A DNA stretch of 63,935 bases from Alphaproteobacteria bacterium (GTDB lineage: Bacteria; Pseudomonadota; Alphaproteobacteria; Rhizobiales; CAJQND01), in contig JAAEUE010000265.1 of assembly GCA_024227565.1 (NCBI GenBank), positions 1 through 63,935 on the forward strand, in the 5' to 3' direction. A program made the position numbers and the translations under genes. Under the pieces are notes generated by a model. That model did no database searches, was not told the origin of the DNA, and worked only from the letters and a program-made list of their open reading frames with translations. Of the stretch, positions 17,729-26,522 are shown one piece after another (position 1 is the first letter of the stretch; every line of letters begins with the position of its first letter).

Positions 17729-18859
17729 ATGGATCAGATCACGAAGCGCCCCGACACCTCCAAGGATATGTTTGCCGCCGATCCGGCCACCTCATACACC
17801 TTGCCGGCCTGGACGTACTTTGAGCCGGAAACCCTGAGGGAAGAAACCGATGCGATTTTCACCAAGTCGTGGATCTACGTGGCGCACAGCTCAGAACTTA
17901 CCGAGCCTGGCCAATATGTGACTGCGGAGATCGCCAACCAGCGCATCTATGTGATTCGCACCGGGGAGGGTGAGCTGAAAGCCTTCTTCAACGTTTGCCA
18001 GCACCGCGGACACTCCCTTTTGCGGGGCAAGGGGCGGGCGCGGAACCTGTTGGTGTGTCCCTACCATTCGTGGAGCTATGACCATGATGGCGCGCTGAAG
18101 GCGGCGCCCAATTGCGACCATGTGAAGGGCTTTGACAAAGGCGCGTTTGCCATCCCGCAGGTTCGGGTCGAAGTGTTCGCCGGCTTCGTTTTCGTCAACC
18201 TGGACCCGGATGCCCGGCCCATGAGTGAGGTCTATCCCGGCGCCGAGCAAAGGCTGCTTGAAACCTGCCCAGGCACGCCCAGCCTGACCACCGCCCGCGA
18301 GATCGTCTTCGACATCAAAGGCAACTGGAAGAATGTCGGCGACAACCTGCTGGAGTGCTACCACTGTTCAACGGCGCACAAGGCCTTCGTGGATCTTGTG
18401 GAGATGCCGACCTATCAGGTGGAGACCCATGACAACTGGTCTATCCAGTGGGGCGAGTGCCGGCCAGACAACTCTGCCTACGGGTTTGATGCGGCCAGCG
18501 CTGTGACGTCCAACACCACCTTGTACCTCTGGCCAACCATCGCGTTTGCGAAGTTTCCGGGAACGGACGGCATTGCGACCTTTACCTTCATGCCCACCGA
18601 ACCGGAGCTGACCCATCAGGTGTTTGCCTATCATGCACCGGTGGACCCCATGACCGAAACAGAGCTGAAGTCGCTTGACTACTTCCAGGATGTGTTGGGG
18701 CCAGAAGATGTCTCTCTGGTCGAAGATGTGCAGCGTGGCCTGCATTCCCTCGGTTATCACCAGGGGCGGTTCATGGTCGATGAGGATCGCTCGGCCATCA
18801 GTGAGCATGCGGTGCATCATTTTCAGAACCTGGTGGCAAAGTCGTTGGGCATGGTTTGA
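17729..18859 (+). CDS. Rieske non-haem iron oxygenase, quaternary-amine demethylase type
   Basis: A 376-residue oxygenase alpha subunit. The Rieske centre is CQHRGH about 93 residues in, paired with CPYHSW 20 residues later. The mononuclear iron site is GDNLLECYHCSTAH near residue 200 with a distal Asp. The ECYHC wording is characteristic of the group containing carnitine monooxygenase, glycine betaine demethylase and stachydrine demethylase, and length fits. GAGGAG eight bases before ATG 17729 fixes the start. No ferredoxin reductase gene is adjacent, so electrons must come from elsewhere. Probable role: first N-demethylation of a betaine-like osmolyte; the substrate is not determined. Confidence 0.85.
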   Translation: MDQITKRPDTSKDMFAADPATSYTLPAWTYFEPETLREETDAIFTKSWIYVAHSSELTEPGQYVTAEIANQRIYVIRTGEGELKAFFNVCQHRGHSLLRGKGRARNLLVCPYHSWSYDHDGALKAAPNCDHVKGFDKGAFAIPQVRVEVFAGFVFVNLDPDARPMSEVYPGAEQRLLETCPGTPSLTTAREIVFDIKGNWKNVGDNLLECYHCSTAHKAFVDLVEMPTYQVETHDNWSIQWGECRPDNSAYGFDAASAVTSNTTLYLWPTIAFAKFPGTDGIATFTFMPTEPELTHQVFAYHAPVDPMTETELKSLDYFQDVLGPEDVSLVEDVQRGLHSLGYHQGRFMVDEDRSAISEHAVHHFQNLVAKSLGMV

Positions 18860-18885
18860 GGCGGGCAAGTTCGCGCGCCCTGACC

Positions 18886-18979
18886 CCAACTCCCGCGCCC
18901 CTGCGCAAGCAGGGCCCATAGCTCTGCGCATGCGGCCAGCATCAGGAGGTTCTGCTTTCGCAGGAACGCGGGAAAGTGA
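18886..18979. repeat. GC-rich dispersed hairpin repeat, copy B
   Basis: Contains the same word order as copies A and D: gcgcccctgcgcaagcaggg, cccatagctct, a variable middle, then ttctgctttcgcaggaacgcggg. It lies just after the Rieske oxygenase gene. No tandem tail is seen in this copy. Confidence 0.8.
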
Positions 18980-19056
18980 CGATCTGAATGCCACTAAATA
19001 GTTGAATTAAGCCGTAGCTGCAAATAAGGTTTGTTCATGTTCAGGCACCGATTTCT

Positions 19057-19102
19057 GCCAAAAACAGCAATTCTGCGAAACGAACCCAAATTCGCGTAAG
19101 CC
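19057..19102 (-). repeat. Conserved 46-bp hairpin/T-run element downstream of the DUF302 gene
   Basis: Read on the minus strand, this follows the DUF302 gene by about 55 bases. It gives gcttacgcgaatttgggttc, then gtttcgcagaatt, then a T-rich run. It matches the element after dksA (46332-46378) at about 42 of 46 positions, with loop and stem both conserved. The stem is gcgaa/ttcgc around a gggttcg-containing loop. It could serve as a terminator, but loop conservation suggests more than that. Confidence 0.7.
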
Positions 19103-19156
19103 CCTGAGACTAAGGGTGAATTCGCTCTATTTGGCCTTTTTGAGTGACAATTTGCT

Positions 19157-19660
19157 CTAAGAGGTGCCCGCAGCCCCTTTGGTCAGCTTGTCGAACAGCG
19201 CGTCGAGCTCATCGGCAAGCGCCTTCAGCTTGTCGCCGCCTTCTTTCATATAAGGGGCGAAGACCGCAGAGGGTGTTTTGTAGGAGAGGTCTGCTGTGCC
19301 GTCCTTGTTCTCCGTCAGGTACACCCGGATCGGCGCCTCGATGCCGGCCGCGATGCTGGCGTCGAGCATGCGCACGGCAAAGCGCGGATGGTAAAGCCCG
19401 ACCACCATGTTGCCGGCAATGTCCTTCTTCAGGACCTTCTTGGCGCCAACGGTTGCAGAGGCTTTGGTGACCACGCCGATTTTGTTGGCTTTGGCTGCCG
19501 CCATGACGCGTTTGACCAGATCTGCGTATTTGTGTGGAGTTTTCAGAACCACCCAGCCGTCAGGCGCCATCACGTCGGCGTTCGCGGCGGAGGCGATTAA
19601 AAAGAGTCCGGCCAGGCTGGCCAGGAGGGTTCGGGGGATGCGGCTGATTAGCGCTCTCAT
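19157..19660 (-). CDS. Exported DUF302-family protein
   Basis: A 167-residue protein with a signal peptide (about 1-28, ending ANADV) followed by one DUF302 domain: the VKRVMAAAKANKIGVVTKASAT helix, GNMVVGLYHPRFAVRMLDASIAAGIEAPIRVYLTE and the SYKTPSAVF segment. DUF302 proteins bind small ligands and some are linked to stress or heavy-metal responses, but no catalytic role is settled. It is divergent from the DAO-type oxidoreductase and ends near the conserved 46-bp hairpin element. Confidence 0.85.
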   Translation of the reverse strand: MRALISRIPRTLLASLAGLFLIASAANADVMAPDGWVVLKTPHKYADLVKRVMAAAKANKIGVVTKASATVGAKKVLKKDIAGNMVVGLYHPRFAVRMLDASIAAGIEAPIRVYLTENKDGTADLSYKTPSAVFAPYMKEGGDKLKALADELDALFDKLTKGAAGTS

Positions 19661-19756
19661 TATCGGTAGTCTCCCATGTTCTTTGTGTCTGCACTTTGCT
19701 ACTGATTAGATATCGATTGTGGTCACAAATGGGTGACCAGTGCAACGAGGCTGACC

Positions 19757-21088
19757 ATGGCTCCTGTTCCCGATCCTGTTCGAAGTGACGACGAGCTGCC
19801 TAAATCTGCGGAAGTTGTGGTGATCGGCGGCGGCATCGTCGGCGCGGCAACGGCTTTGGAGCTGGCCGAACGCGGCATAGACGTTGTGCTCTGCGAGAAG
19901 GGGCACATTGCCGGCGAGCAGTCGAGCCGCAACTGGGGCTGGTGCCGGCAGATGGGCCGGGATGTGCGCGAGATCCCGCTGATCCTGGAATCCATGCGGC
20001 TGTGGCGCAACATGAACCTGCGCGTTGGGGCGGAGACCGGCTTCAAACAGTGTGGCATTCTCTATCTGTGCAACAACGAGCGCCAGCTGGCACGCAACGA
20101 AACCTGGCTGGACGAATATGCGCGGCCCTATCAGCTGGACAGCCGGATGATCGGCCCGGATGAAGTGGCCGAACTGGTGCCAGGGGCTGCCTTTGCCCCT
20201 AAAGGTGCGCTCTACACGCCCTCTGACGGGCGCGGCGAACCCCAGAAGGCAGCGCCGGCGATTGCCAAAGCGGCCAGATCGCATGGGGCCAAGATCTTCA
20301 CCAACTGTGCCGTGCGCGGCCTGGAAACCAAGGCAGGCCGGGTGTCAACCGTGGTGACCGAGAAGGGCAGCATTGAAACCAGCTCCGTGGTGCTGGCGGG
20401 CGGTGCGTGGTCCCGCCATTTTTGTGATCGGTTGGGCATCACCCTGCCTCAGCTCTCAGTGATCAGCTCGGTGATGCGCACCGAGCCTCTTGAAGCTGGG
20501 CTTGAGCGGACCGTGGGGGGAGACAAATACTCCGTCCGCAAACGGCTGGATGGCGGTTACACCATTGCTCATGGCGGCGTCAGCGTGTCGGACATCACGC
20601 CGTCGAGCTTCCGGTTCTTCCGCCAGTTTTTGCCTGCACTCAAAGCTGATCTCGGCACCGTCAAGCTGCGCTTCGGCCGCCGGTTTTTTGACGAGTGGTC
20701 CCTGTCGAAGCCCTGGAAGCTTGATGAGGTGTCACCGTTTGAAAAGGTCCGCACGCTGGATCCGGAACCTGTGGACTGGATTGTCCAGGAATCTGAGGCA
20801 AGCATCAAAAAGCACTACCCGGCTTTCCAGAATATGAAGGTTGCCGAACGCTGGGCAGGGTGTATTGACGTGACGCCGGATGTGGTTCCGGTGATCTCCG
20901 AAGTTGAGAAGCTGCCTGGGTTCTTCCTGTCGACCGGGTTTTCAGGTCATGGCTTCGGCATTGGCCCTGGTGCAGGCAAACTGACCGCGGATTTGGTCAC
21001 GGGCAAAACGCCAGTGGTGGACCCGGAGCCGTTCCGCTATAGCCGGATGATTGACGGAACCAAGTTTAGGCCCATGGCCTTGCCATAA
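19757..21088 (+). CDS. FAD-dependent oxidoreductase, D-amino-acid oxidase (DAO) family
   Basis: A 443-residue flavoenzyme. The FAD-binding Rossmann motif VVIGGGIVGAATALELAERG starts near residue 22, and the C-terminal substrate/FAD segment FLSTGFSGHGFGIGPGAGK is near residue 400. ACGAGG six bases before ATG 19757 supports this start over one 24 bases upstream. Members oxidise amines or amino acids such as sarcosine, glycine or gamma-glutamylputrescine. There is no covalent-flavin motif that I can identify. It follows the Rieske demethylase by 0.9 kb, with a divergent gene between, so a shared pathway is possible but not shown. Confidence 0.85.
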   Translation: MAPVPDPVRSDDELPKSAEVVVIGGGIVGAATALELAERGIDVVLCEKGHIAGEQSSRNWGWCRQMGRDVREIPLILESMRLWRNMNLRVGAETGFKQCGILYLCNNERQLARNETWLDEYARPYQLDSRMIGPDEVAELVPGAAFAPKGALYTPSDGRGEPQKAAPAIAKAARSHGAKIFTNCAVRGLETKAGRVSTVVTEKGSIETSSVVLAGGAWSRHFCDRLGITLPQLSVISSVMRTEPLEAGLERTVGGDKYSVRKRLDGGYTIAHGGVSVSDITPSSFRFFRQFLPALKADLGTVKLRFGRRFFDEWSLSKPWKLDEVSPFEKVRTLDPEPVDWIVQESEASIKKHYPAFQNMKVAERWAGCIDVTPDVVPVISEVEKLPGFFLSTGFSGHGFGIGPGAGKLTADLVTGKTPVVDPEPFRYSRMIDGTKFRPMALP

Positions 21089-21177
21089 TTTCTCTTGGGA
21101 AGGCTTGCGAACACTTTTTGGGCGAGTAATATTCGCGCGGGTGGGGACAACGCTATTCAGTTGCATGGGCTGGCTCG

Positions 21178-21753
21178 ATGATTCTAAAGGTTTTGTTGGC
21201 ATTCGCTTTTGGGGTTTTTGTCTTGTCTTCTTCTTCCAGCGCCCTGGCGGGGCCCATTGTTGATGAAGCCGCAAAGGCTGAAGCCTTGATTGCCGAAGGC
21301 AAAGGGGTTGATGCGGTGATCGCCATGGATACGGCGGTTGCAAAGCTCTGGGACCAACTGCCGCTGACGTTTATGGAAGCGATGTTTGTGCAAACGCGCC
21401 CGACGGCCTACGGAGTTTATGACCGGAGGGCGAGTTCGCTCTTTAAGCCTGGCGAGGATATGATCGTCTATATGGAAATGGCCGGGTATGAGTATGGCCG
21501 CGATGGTGATTTCTTTGTGATTGACATGACCGCAGATGTTGATGTGAAAACGGCAGCTGGCAAACGGCTGGGCGGACAGAAAGATTTTGTGAAACTGGGT
21601 TTGCGCTCGCGCATTCCAAACCGGGAGTTCTTTGGTGTTGTTGTTTATCAGTTCGAGGGCCTCGCAAAGGGCGAGTATGTTGCGACAACCACCATCAAGG
21701 ATAAGCAATCGGGTGATGAAGCGGTCTTTGATTTGCCGTTTCAAATTCAATAA
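21178..21753 (+). CDS. Small exported protein of unknown function
   Basis: A 191-residue protein with a clear signal peptide (MILKVLLAFAFGVFVLSSSSSALA) and a mature domain rich in beta-strand patterns (DMIVYMEMAGYEYGRDGDFFVIDMTADVDV, VATTTIKDKQSGDEAVFDLPFQI) resembling an immunoglobulin-like or beta-sandwich fold. I do not recognise the family by name. It ends 41 bp before the DMSP-lyase-like cupin, on the same strand, and may be co-transcribed with it. Confidence 0.72.
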   Translation: MILKVLLAFAFGVFVLSSSSSALAGPIVDEAAKAEALIAEGKGVDAVIAMDTAVAKLWDQLPLTFMEAMFVQTRPTAYGVYDRRASSLFKPGEDMIVYMEMAGYEYGRDGDFFVIDMTADVDVKTAAGKRLGGQKDFVKLGLRSRIPNREFFGVVVYQFEGLAKGEYVATTTIKDKQSGDEAVFDLPFQIQ

Positions 21754-21794
21754 GCAGCTTTTCGGCATCCATCAGCCCCAGGGGCTGGTGGAGA

Positions 21795-22421
21795 TTGGGT
21801 GTATTTGTGCAAAGCCCTAGTCTTGAATCATTGTTCAATCAGGCTTGGGCTGCCGCGGGCGCCCGATCCGACAAATTGACCGGTGCTCTTGTAGACCTGC
21901 CGCCTACCGCAATGTGGGGCGAGGCTGGGTCGGTTGAGCCCACGGGGCAGGATCTCCCTGTGCTTCAGCACTTGGAGGAAGCGCTGCTGTTGTCTCAAGA
22001 CTACGCGCTGGCTCATCTCGGCGCGAGCTTCGCCAACTGTCTCGATCGCATGGCCTGGTCGCAGAACCGGGCCTATGTGGAGATGGGCAAGAACGATGAT
22101 TTTCTGAACGGTTATGGCTTTGCGACGCTGTCCAGCCCACAAGGCCCCATCAAGCGCGCCGTGCCCTTGGGCGGGTTCATTTTGCTGGGACCTAATGTGC
22201 ATTATCCTGGCCACTATCATCCGCCGCGTGAGATCTATCTGGTGCTTACGCCCGGCGCGCGTTGGAAGATTGAAGATGGCGACTGGTTCGACGTTGCACC
22301 GGGCGATTTGATCTTGCATGAGCCTTCGGTTGTCCATGCCACAATGACCGGGGATGAGCCGTTCCTGGCGTTTGTCTCCTGGTTGGATGCGAGCGCGCGC
22401 GAAGACATTAGCTGGGCCTGA
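21795..22421 (+). CDS. Cupin DMSP-lyase-like protein (DddQ/DddL/DddW type)
   Basis: A roughly 208-residue single-cupin protein. The segment FILLGPNVHYPGHYHPPREIYLVLTPG carries the metal-binding His-x-His, a Glu and a Tyr in the arrangement of DMSP lyases. The last ligand is the His of VVHATMTGDEPFLAFVSW. These enzymes cleave dimethylsulfoniopropionate to dimethyl sulfide and acrylate. The usual HPAEE wording is changed to HPPREI, so activity should be checked. The start is uncertain: TTG 21795 or GTG 21807, both near a GGTGGAG. No acrylate-handling gene is adjacent. Confidence 0.75.
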   Translation: MGVFVQSPSLESLFNQAWAAAGARSDKLTGALVDLPPTAMWGEAGSVEPTGQDLPVLQHLEEALLLSQDYALAHLGASFANCLDRMAWSQNRAYVEMGKNDDFLNGYGFATLSSPQGPIKRAVPLGGFILLGPNVHYPGHYHPPREIYLVLTPGARWKIEDGDWFDVAPGDLILHEPSVVHATMTGDEPFLAFVSWLDASAREDISWA

Positions 22422-22503
22422 CCCCATTTGCGTCGGTTTGAAAACCGGCTAACATTCGCCCGGCGGGTGCGCAGCAGGCGGCTTTTGAAGAGGGGCGGAG
22501 CTT

Positions 22504-23899
22504 ATGGAGAAGTATGATCTGGTTGTGGTCGGCAGCGGGCCTGCCGGGCGCCGGGCGGCCATCCAGGCTGCCAAGTTCAGCAAGCGGGTGCTGGTGATCG
22601 AGCGTGGCCGCCGGGTGGGCGGTGTGTCGGTGCACACCGGAACCATCCCCTCAAAGACCCTGCGCGAAACGGCTCTCAATTTGTCAGGTTGGCGCGAGCG
22701 CGGTTTTTACGGGCGCTCCTACCGGGTGAAGCAAGACATCTCGGCAGATGATTTGCGCACCCGTCTGCACATCACCCTGGGCCACGAGATTGAGGTGTTG
22801 GAACACCAGTTCGCGCGCAATCAGGTTGACACGCTGCGCGGCGAGGCCCGGTTTGAAGATGCCAAGACCGTCAGCGTTTTGGGCGAGGAGGGGGAGACCT
22901 TTCACTTCACCGCAGACTGTTTCCTGCTTTCGGTTGGCACGGTACCCTTCCGTCCCGACTACATTCCATTCGATGAAGAGTGCGTGTTCGACAGCGACGG
23001 CATTTTGGAGATTGGCCATCTGCCCCGCTCCATGACGATTATCGGGGCCGGCGTTATTGGCATCGAATATGCCACGATCTTCAACGCCCTGGATGTGCAC
23101 GTGACCCTGATCGAGCCGCGCGACACCATGCTGGACTTTAGTTGACCGCGAGCTGATCGGGGACTTCACCTATCAGTTGCGAGACCGCGGCATGGCGATG
23201 CGCTTTGGACGTTCTGTCACAAAAGTTGAACGCGAAAAGAATGGCGGCTGCTCGGTGGAACTTGAGGGCGGCCGGGTGGTGCGGTCCGACATGGTGTTGT
23301 TTGCCGCTGGCCGGATAGGGGCCACCAAGAAGCTCAATCTGGAGGTCTGCGGTTTGGAGTGCGATCATCGCGGCCGGCTCAAGGTGGATCCCAACACATT
23401 CCGCACCGATGTGCCGCACATCTACGCGGCCGGCGACGTTATTGGTTTCCCCAGCCTCGCCTCTACATCGATGGAGCAGGGGCGGATCGCGGCCTGCCAT
23501 GCGCTCGGCGAAAGCGCCTACGATCCGCCTGAATACTTCCCCTATGGCATCTATTCGGTGCCGGAAATTTCCACAGTCGGCATGACTGAGGAGGAGGTGA
23601 AGGAGCGCGACATCGCCTACGAGGTGGGCATTGCCCGCTTCCGTGAAACCTCGCGCGGCCACATTATGGGGCTCGATAAGGGCATGCTGAAAATGCTCTT
23701 CTCGCTCAAGACGCGCCGGCTTCTGGGCTGTCATATCGTGGGCGAGGGCGCCACCGAACTGATCCACATTGGACAGGCGGTTTTGAACCTGCAAGGCACG
23801 TTGGAATATTTCGTGGAGAATACGTTCAACTATCCCACTCTGGCCGAGGCTTACAAGATCGCCGCGCTGGACGCGTGGAACCGTATGCCGCCTGATTGA
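22504..23899 (+). pseudogene. sthA: Frameshifted soluble pyridine nucleotide transhydrogenase
   Basis: Two abutting frames together form one SthA. The first (22504-23145) holds the FAD motif VVGSGPAGRRAA, the cysteine-less GTIPSKTLRE segment and the NAD motif IIGAGVIGIEYA. The second continues with the FAD-binding AAGDVIG motif and the dimerisation domain to 23899. Dropping the A at 23140 turns DFS-stop into DFVDRELIGDFTYQLRDRG and gives 464 residues, the normal family length. So a single-base insertion breaks the gene, unless it is a sequencing error. Intact SthA reoxidises NADPH with NAD+ in the cytoplasm. Both halves remain otherwise conserved, so the break is recent or artificial. Confidence 0.9.
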
Positions 23900-23997
23900 T
23901 GACATCGATCAGTTTCCCGCTTCATGGGCTCATGCATGGTTGTGTGCGGCGCGCAGAGCGCTAGTATCCGGCGCTCAGCACAACAGAGGACCGGCGC

Positions 23998-24909
23998 ATG
24001 ACACTTAAAGACCAGACAATCGGATTTATCGGCCTTGGGGCCATGGGGCGGGGGATGGCCGCCAACTGTGTGCGAAAAGGGTTTGATCTGGTTGTCAGCG
24101 ACCTCAATCCGGAGCCGGTTGCCTTCCTGGTGGAGCTGGGGGCCAGAGCGGTGGAGACGGCGGCTGAGGTGGCCAGTAGTTGTTCGGTGATCGTCACATG
24201 CTTGCCGAATGGGCAGGTGGTGCGTGATGTGGTGATGGGCGCAGATGGTGTTTTGGCCAACGCTGGTGCGAACAGCCTGATCGTCGATCTTTCAACCATT
24301 GAACCAGAAATATCAGATGATCTGCACACCGCCGCCACAGCCCAAGGCCACCGGGCGATCGATGCGCCCATCGGGCGGCTTGCTTGGCATGCTGAGCGTG
24401 GGGAGAGCCTGTTTATGGTGGGCGGGGCCAAGGCAGATTTCGACACCATCACGCCGCTGCTGGAGGCCATGGGCACAACCATCCATTACTGCGGGGAGGG
24501 CGGCAGCGGCACGCGCACCAAGCTGGTGAACAACTATCTGGCGATCATTCTGTGTCAGCTCAATGCGGAAGCTCTGTCGCTCAGCAACCGCTTCGGGTTG
24601 GATCTGGAAACCACCCTTGAGGTGATCCACGGCACCACCGCGACGAACGGCCAGCTGAAGGTCAACTGGCCGAACAAAGTGTTGGTGGGCGATACCGAGC
24701 CGGGCTTTACCATCGACCTTGCGCACAAGGATCTGTCTTTGATCCTTGGAGCGGCCAATGCGGCGCGGGTGCCTTTGCCGGTGGCTGCTGCCGCCAGAGA
24801 GTCCTTCTCGTCCGCCCGTGCACGTGGCTATGGCGGACAGGATTTTTCCGCCATGGCCGACGTGATGTGTGATCTTTCGCAGATCGAGCGGGCGCGCCTC
24901 AAAAGCTGA
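23998..24909 (+). CDS. YihU-like beta-hydroxyacid dehydrogenase
   Basis: A 303-residue enzyme of the 3-hydroxyisobutyrate dehydrogenase family. The NAD(P)-binding motif GFIGLGAMGRGMA is at residue 9, substrate loop DAPIGRLAWHAERG near 122, and catalytic lysine in TKLVNNYLAI near 175. The C-terminal LAHKDLSLILGAANAARVPLPVAAAARE closely follows E. coli YihU, which reduces 3-sulfolactaldehyde or short hydroxyaldehydes. Sulfolactaldehyde reductase is thus one option, but no sulfoquinovose genes are nearby. Another short-chain hydroxyacid is equally possible. It stands alone on its strand after the broken sthA. Confidence 0.85.
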   Translation: MTLKDQTIGFIGLGAMGRGMAANCVRKGFDLVVSDLNPEPVAFLVELGARAVETAAEVASSCSVIVTCLPNGQVVRDVVMGADGVLANAGANSLIVDLSTIEPEISDDLHTAATAQGHRAIDAPIGRLAWHAERGESLFMVGGAKADFDTITPLLEAMGTTIHYCGEGGSGTRTKLVNNYLAIILCQLNAEALSLSNRFGLDLETTLEVIHGTTATNGQLKVNWPNKVLVGDTEPGFTIDLAHKDLSLILGAANAARVPLPVAAAARESFSSARARGYGGQDFSAMADVMCDLSQIERARLKS

Positions 24910-24912
24910 ACC

Positions 24913-25524
24913 TCAGGCGCTCCAGCTTGGGCGGGCCCGAACCGCGTTTTCCCATTTTTTCACATGGGAAAGATCTTCCGGGACGGACAGCTCAACAATG
25001 TCGCAGATCTTGAGAGCCGTCATGCCGGTCAGATCGGCAACCGAGAGCGTGTCTCCGGCCACGAAGGGGCGGCCGTCGGCGATGTCCTCGTTCAACCAAG
25101 CCCAGCGCGCGGCCAGCGTTTCCTTCTGGGCCTCGGCAACTTCAGGCACCTGGTTCACGCGCGTGGCAAAGAAGGGCAGGGTGTGCAGGCCCACGTTGGC
25201 CACCGTGTTCATCAATAAAAGTTCCATCCGGCGGTTCCACATCTCAACCCAGGCCTGGCCATGGGCCGTGGTGCCGAACAGTGAGGGCTCGGGGAACTGA
25301 CTTTCCAGATAGCGGCAGATGGCGATGCTCTCCGCCAGCGCCTTGCCGTCGTCAAGCTCCAACACCGGCACTTGGCCGAGTGAGTTCATGGCCAAAAAGT
25401 CGGGAGTTTGAGTGTCACCCTTTTCGAACTCGACTGTGACCGTCGGGATATTTGCGGTTTTTTCTACAAGAAAGGCACGTACGCGCCAGGCATTGGGGGC
25501 CATGGCATGGTTGTAGAGTTTCAT
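24913..25524 (-). CDS. Glutathione S-transferase
   Basis: A 203-residue cytosolic GST. The thioredoxin-like N-terminal domain (MKLYNHAMAPNAWRVRAFL) includes the glutathione-contact QVPVLELDDGKALAESIAICRYLE segment, and the all-helical C-terminal domain has the DTLSVADLTGMTALK N-capping motif. It probably conjugates or isomerises small electrophiles. It ends 3 bp after the convergent dehydrogenase gene. Specific class and substrate cannot be read from sequence alone. Confidence 0.88.
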   Translation of the reverse strand: MKLYNHAMAPNAWRVRAFLVEKTANIPTVTVEFEKGDTQTPDFLAMNSLGQVPVLELDDGKALAESIAICRYLESQFPEPSLFGTTAHGQAWVEMWNRRMELLLMNTVANVGLHTLPFFATRVNQVPEVAEAQKETLAARWAWLNEDIADGRPFVAGDTLSVADLTGMTALKICDIVELSVPEDLSHVKKWENAVRARPSWSA

Positions 25525-25671
25525 GGTGGGGTCCTTGATTACAAAACTTAACTGAATGGTTAAGTATTATAATCGTTGGAACCGGTCAAGGGTTAGTTTG
25601 CAAATGGGCGGTGTGCGTCCCGGCACATCGTTTCGGCACCTGTGCCGGGACGCTCCAAAGGGTGGGCCAGG

Positions 25672-26025
25672 TTAACGAACCGTGCCTACGCCTCTGACCC
25701 GGGAACCGCCATAATAGCCGCGATAGCCATAGCCGTAGTTGCGGAAGGAGCGGCGATAACCGAAGCGGCGACCACCGTAGTAGGAGCGGTAGCCGCGGTA
25801 GCCTCCGCGCCGGAAACCATAGCCGCCACGGCGGAACCCGCGGTGGCGATAACCCCGGCGTTTGAAACCAACGGTTTGACGTTTCACGCCCCAGTTGGGT
25901 GCAATCTGAGTGGTTGCAGCCTGGGTTAATGGTGCGGTTGGTGCACTGGGTGCGGCAGGGGCTGCATGTGCAACTGCTGTGGTTAGGCCGAACAAAATGA
26001 CTGAGAGGGCAATTTTCTTGATCAT
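25672..26025 (-). CDS. Exported Arg/Gly/Tyr-rich low-complexity protein
   Basis: A 117-residue protein with a signal peptide (MIKKIALSVILFGLTTAVAHA), an Ala/Pro/Thr linker and a strongly basic tail dominated by RGG, GYR and GYG words (about 55-110). GGAG six bases before ATG 26025 fixes the start and excludes the longer frame. Such tails suggest an envelope- or nucleic-acid-binding structural protein. A smaller protein with a similar layout is at 31085-31345. Function unknown. Confidence 0.75.
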   Translation of the reverse strand: MIKKIALSVILFGLTTAVAHAAPAAPSAPTAPLTQAATTQIAPNWGVKRQTVGFKRRGYRHRGFRRGGYGFRRGGYRGYRSYYGGRRFGYRRSFRNYGYGYRGYYGGSRVRGVGTVR

Positions 26026-26522
26026 GATGATCTCCAGAGTTGTGGCTTGTGTTGGCCCGAATGTGATGGTTGGAAACATCAACTGGAACACACGTTCGAT
26101 TGAGATTTGCGGCATCAGGCCGGCGGCTAAGATCGAAATTTGCCAAGCGTGAATTGGCGTTACCAGGATGATCAGCCTGCGCTCATGGTTGCTAAGTAGC
26201 TGAAAACGTGTGGACTTCGAAGTTTCGGGTGCATGCATGTATTCCAGAGGCGGTGATTAACCTGTTTCGACAACCGGCCAAACTTCAGACCGGGCTACGA
26301 TGTTGTGAGGGGCACTTGAACGGGGGTGGTCGCACAGCGGTGTTGCCGGATTAACCCATGCGTCAAAGAACCTGCCGACTAATCCTAATGACTGGTTGCG
26401 TCTTGGCGCTAGTTTCGGCATATATCGCGCCGATTTCGTCGCCTGGAGGGTTTGGGACAGGTTTGATTCGGTTTCGAGCCGCCTTTCAGGTGCATCCATT
26501 CCAGTAAACCAAGGATAGTTTG
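26026..26522. other. Divergent promoter interval before the pyrophosphatase
   Basis: About 500 bp with no supported gene. Open frames across it have no ribosome sites and mixed composition. It separates the divergent RGG-rich protein gene and hppA, so it should hold both promoters. I could not assign a specific promoter with confidence. Confidence 0.4.
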
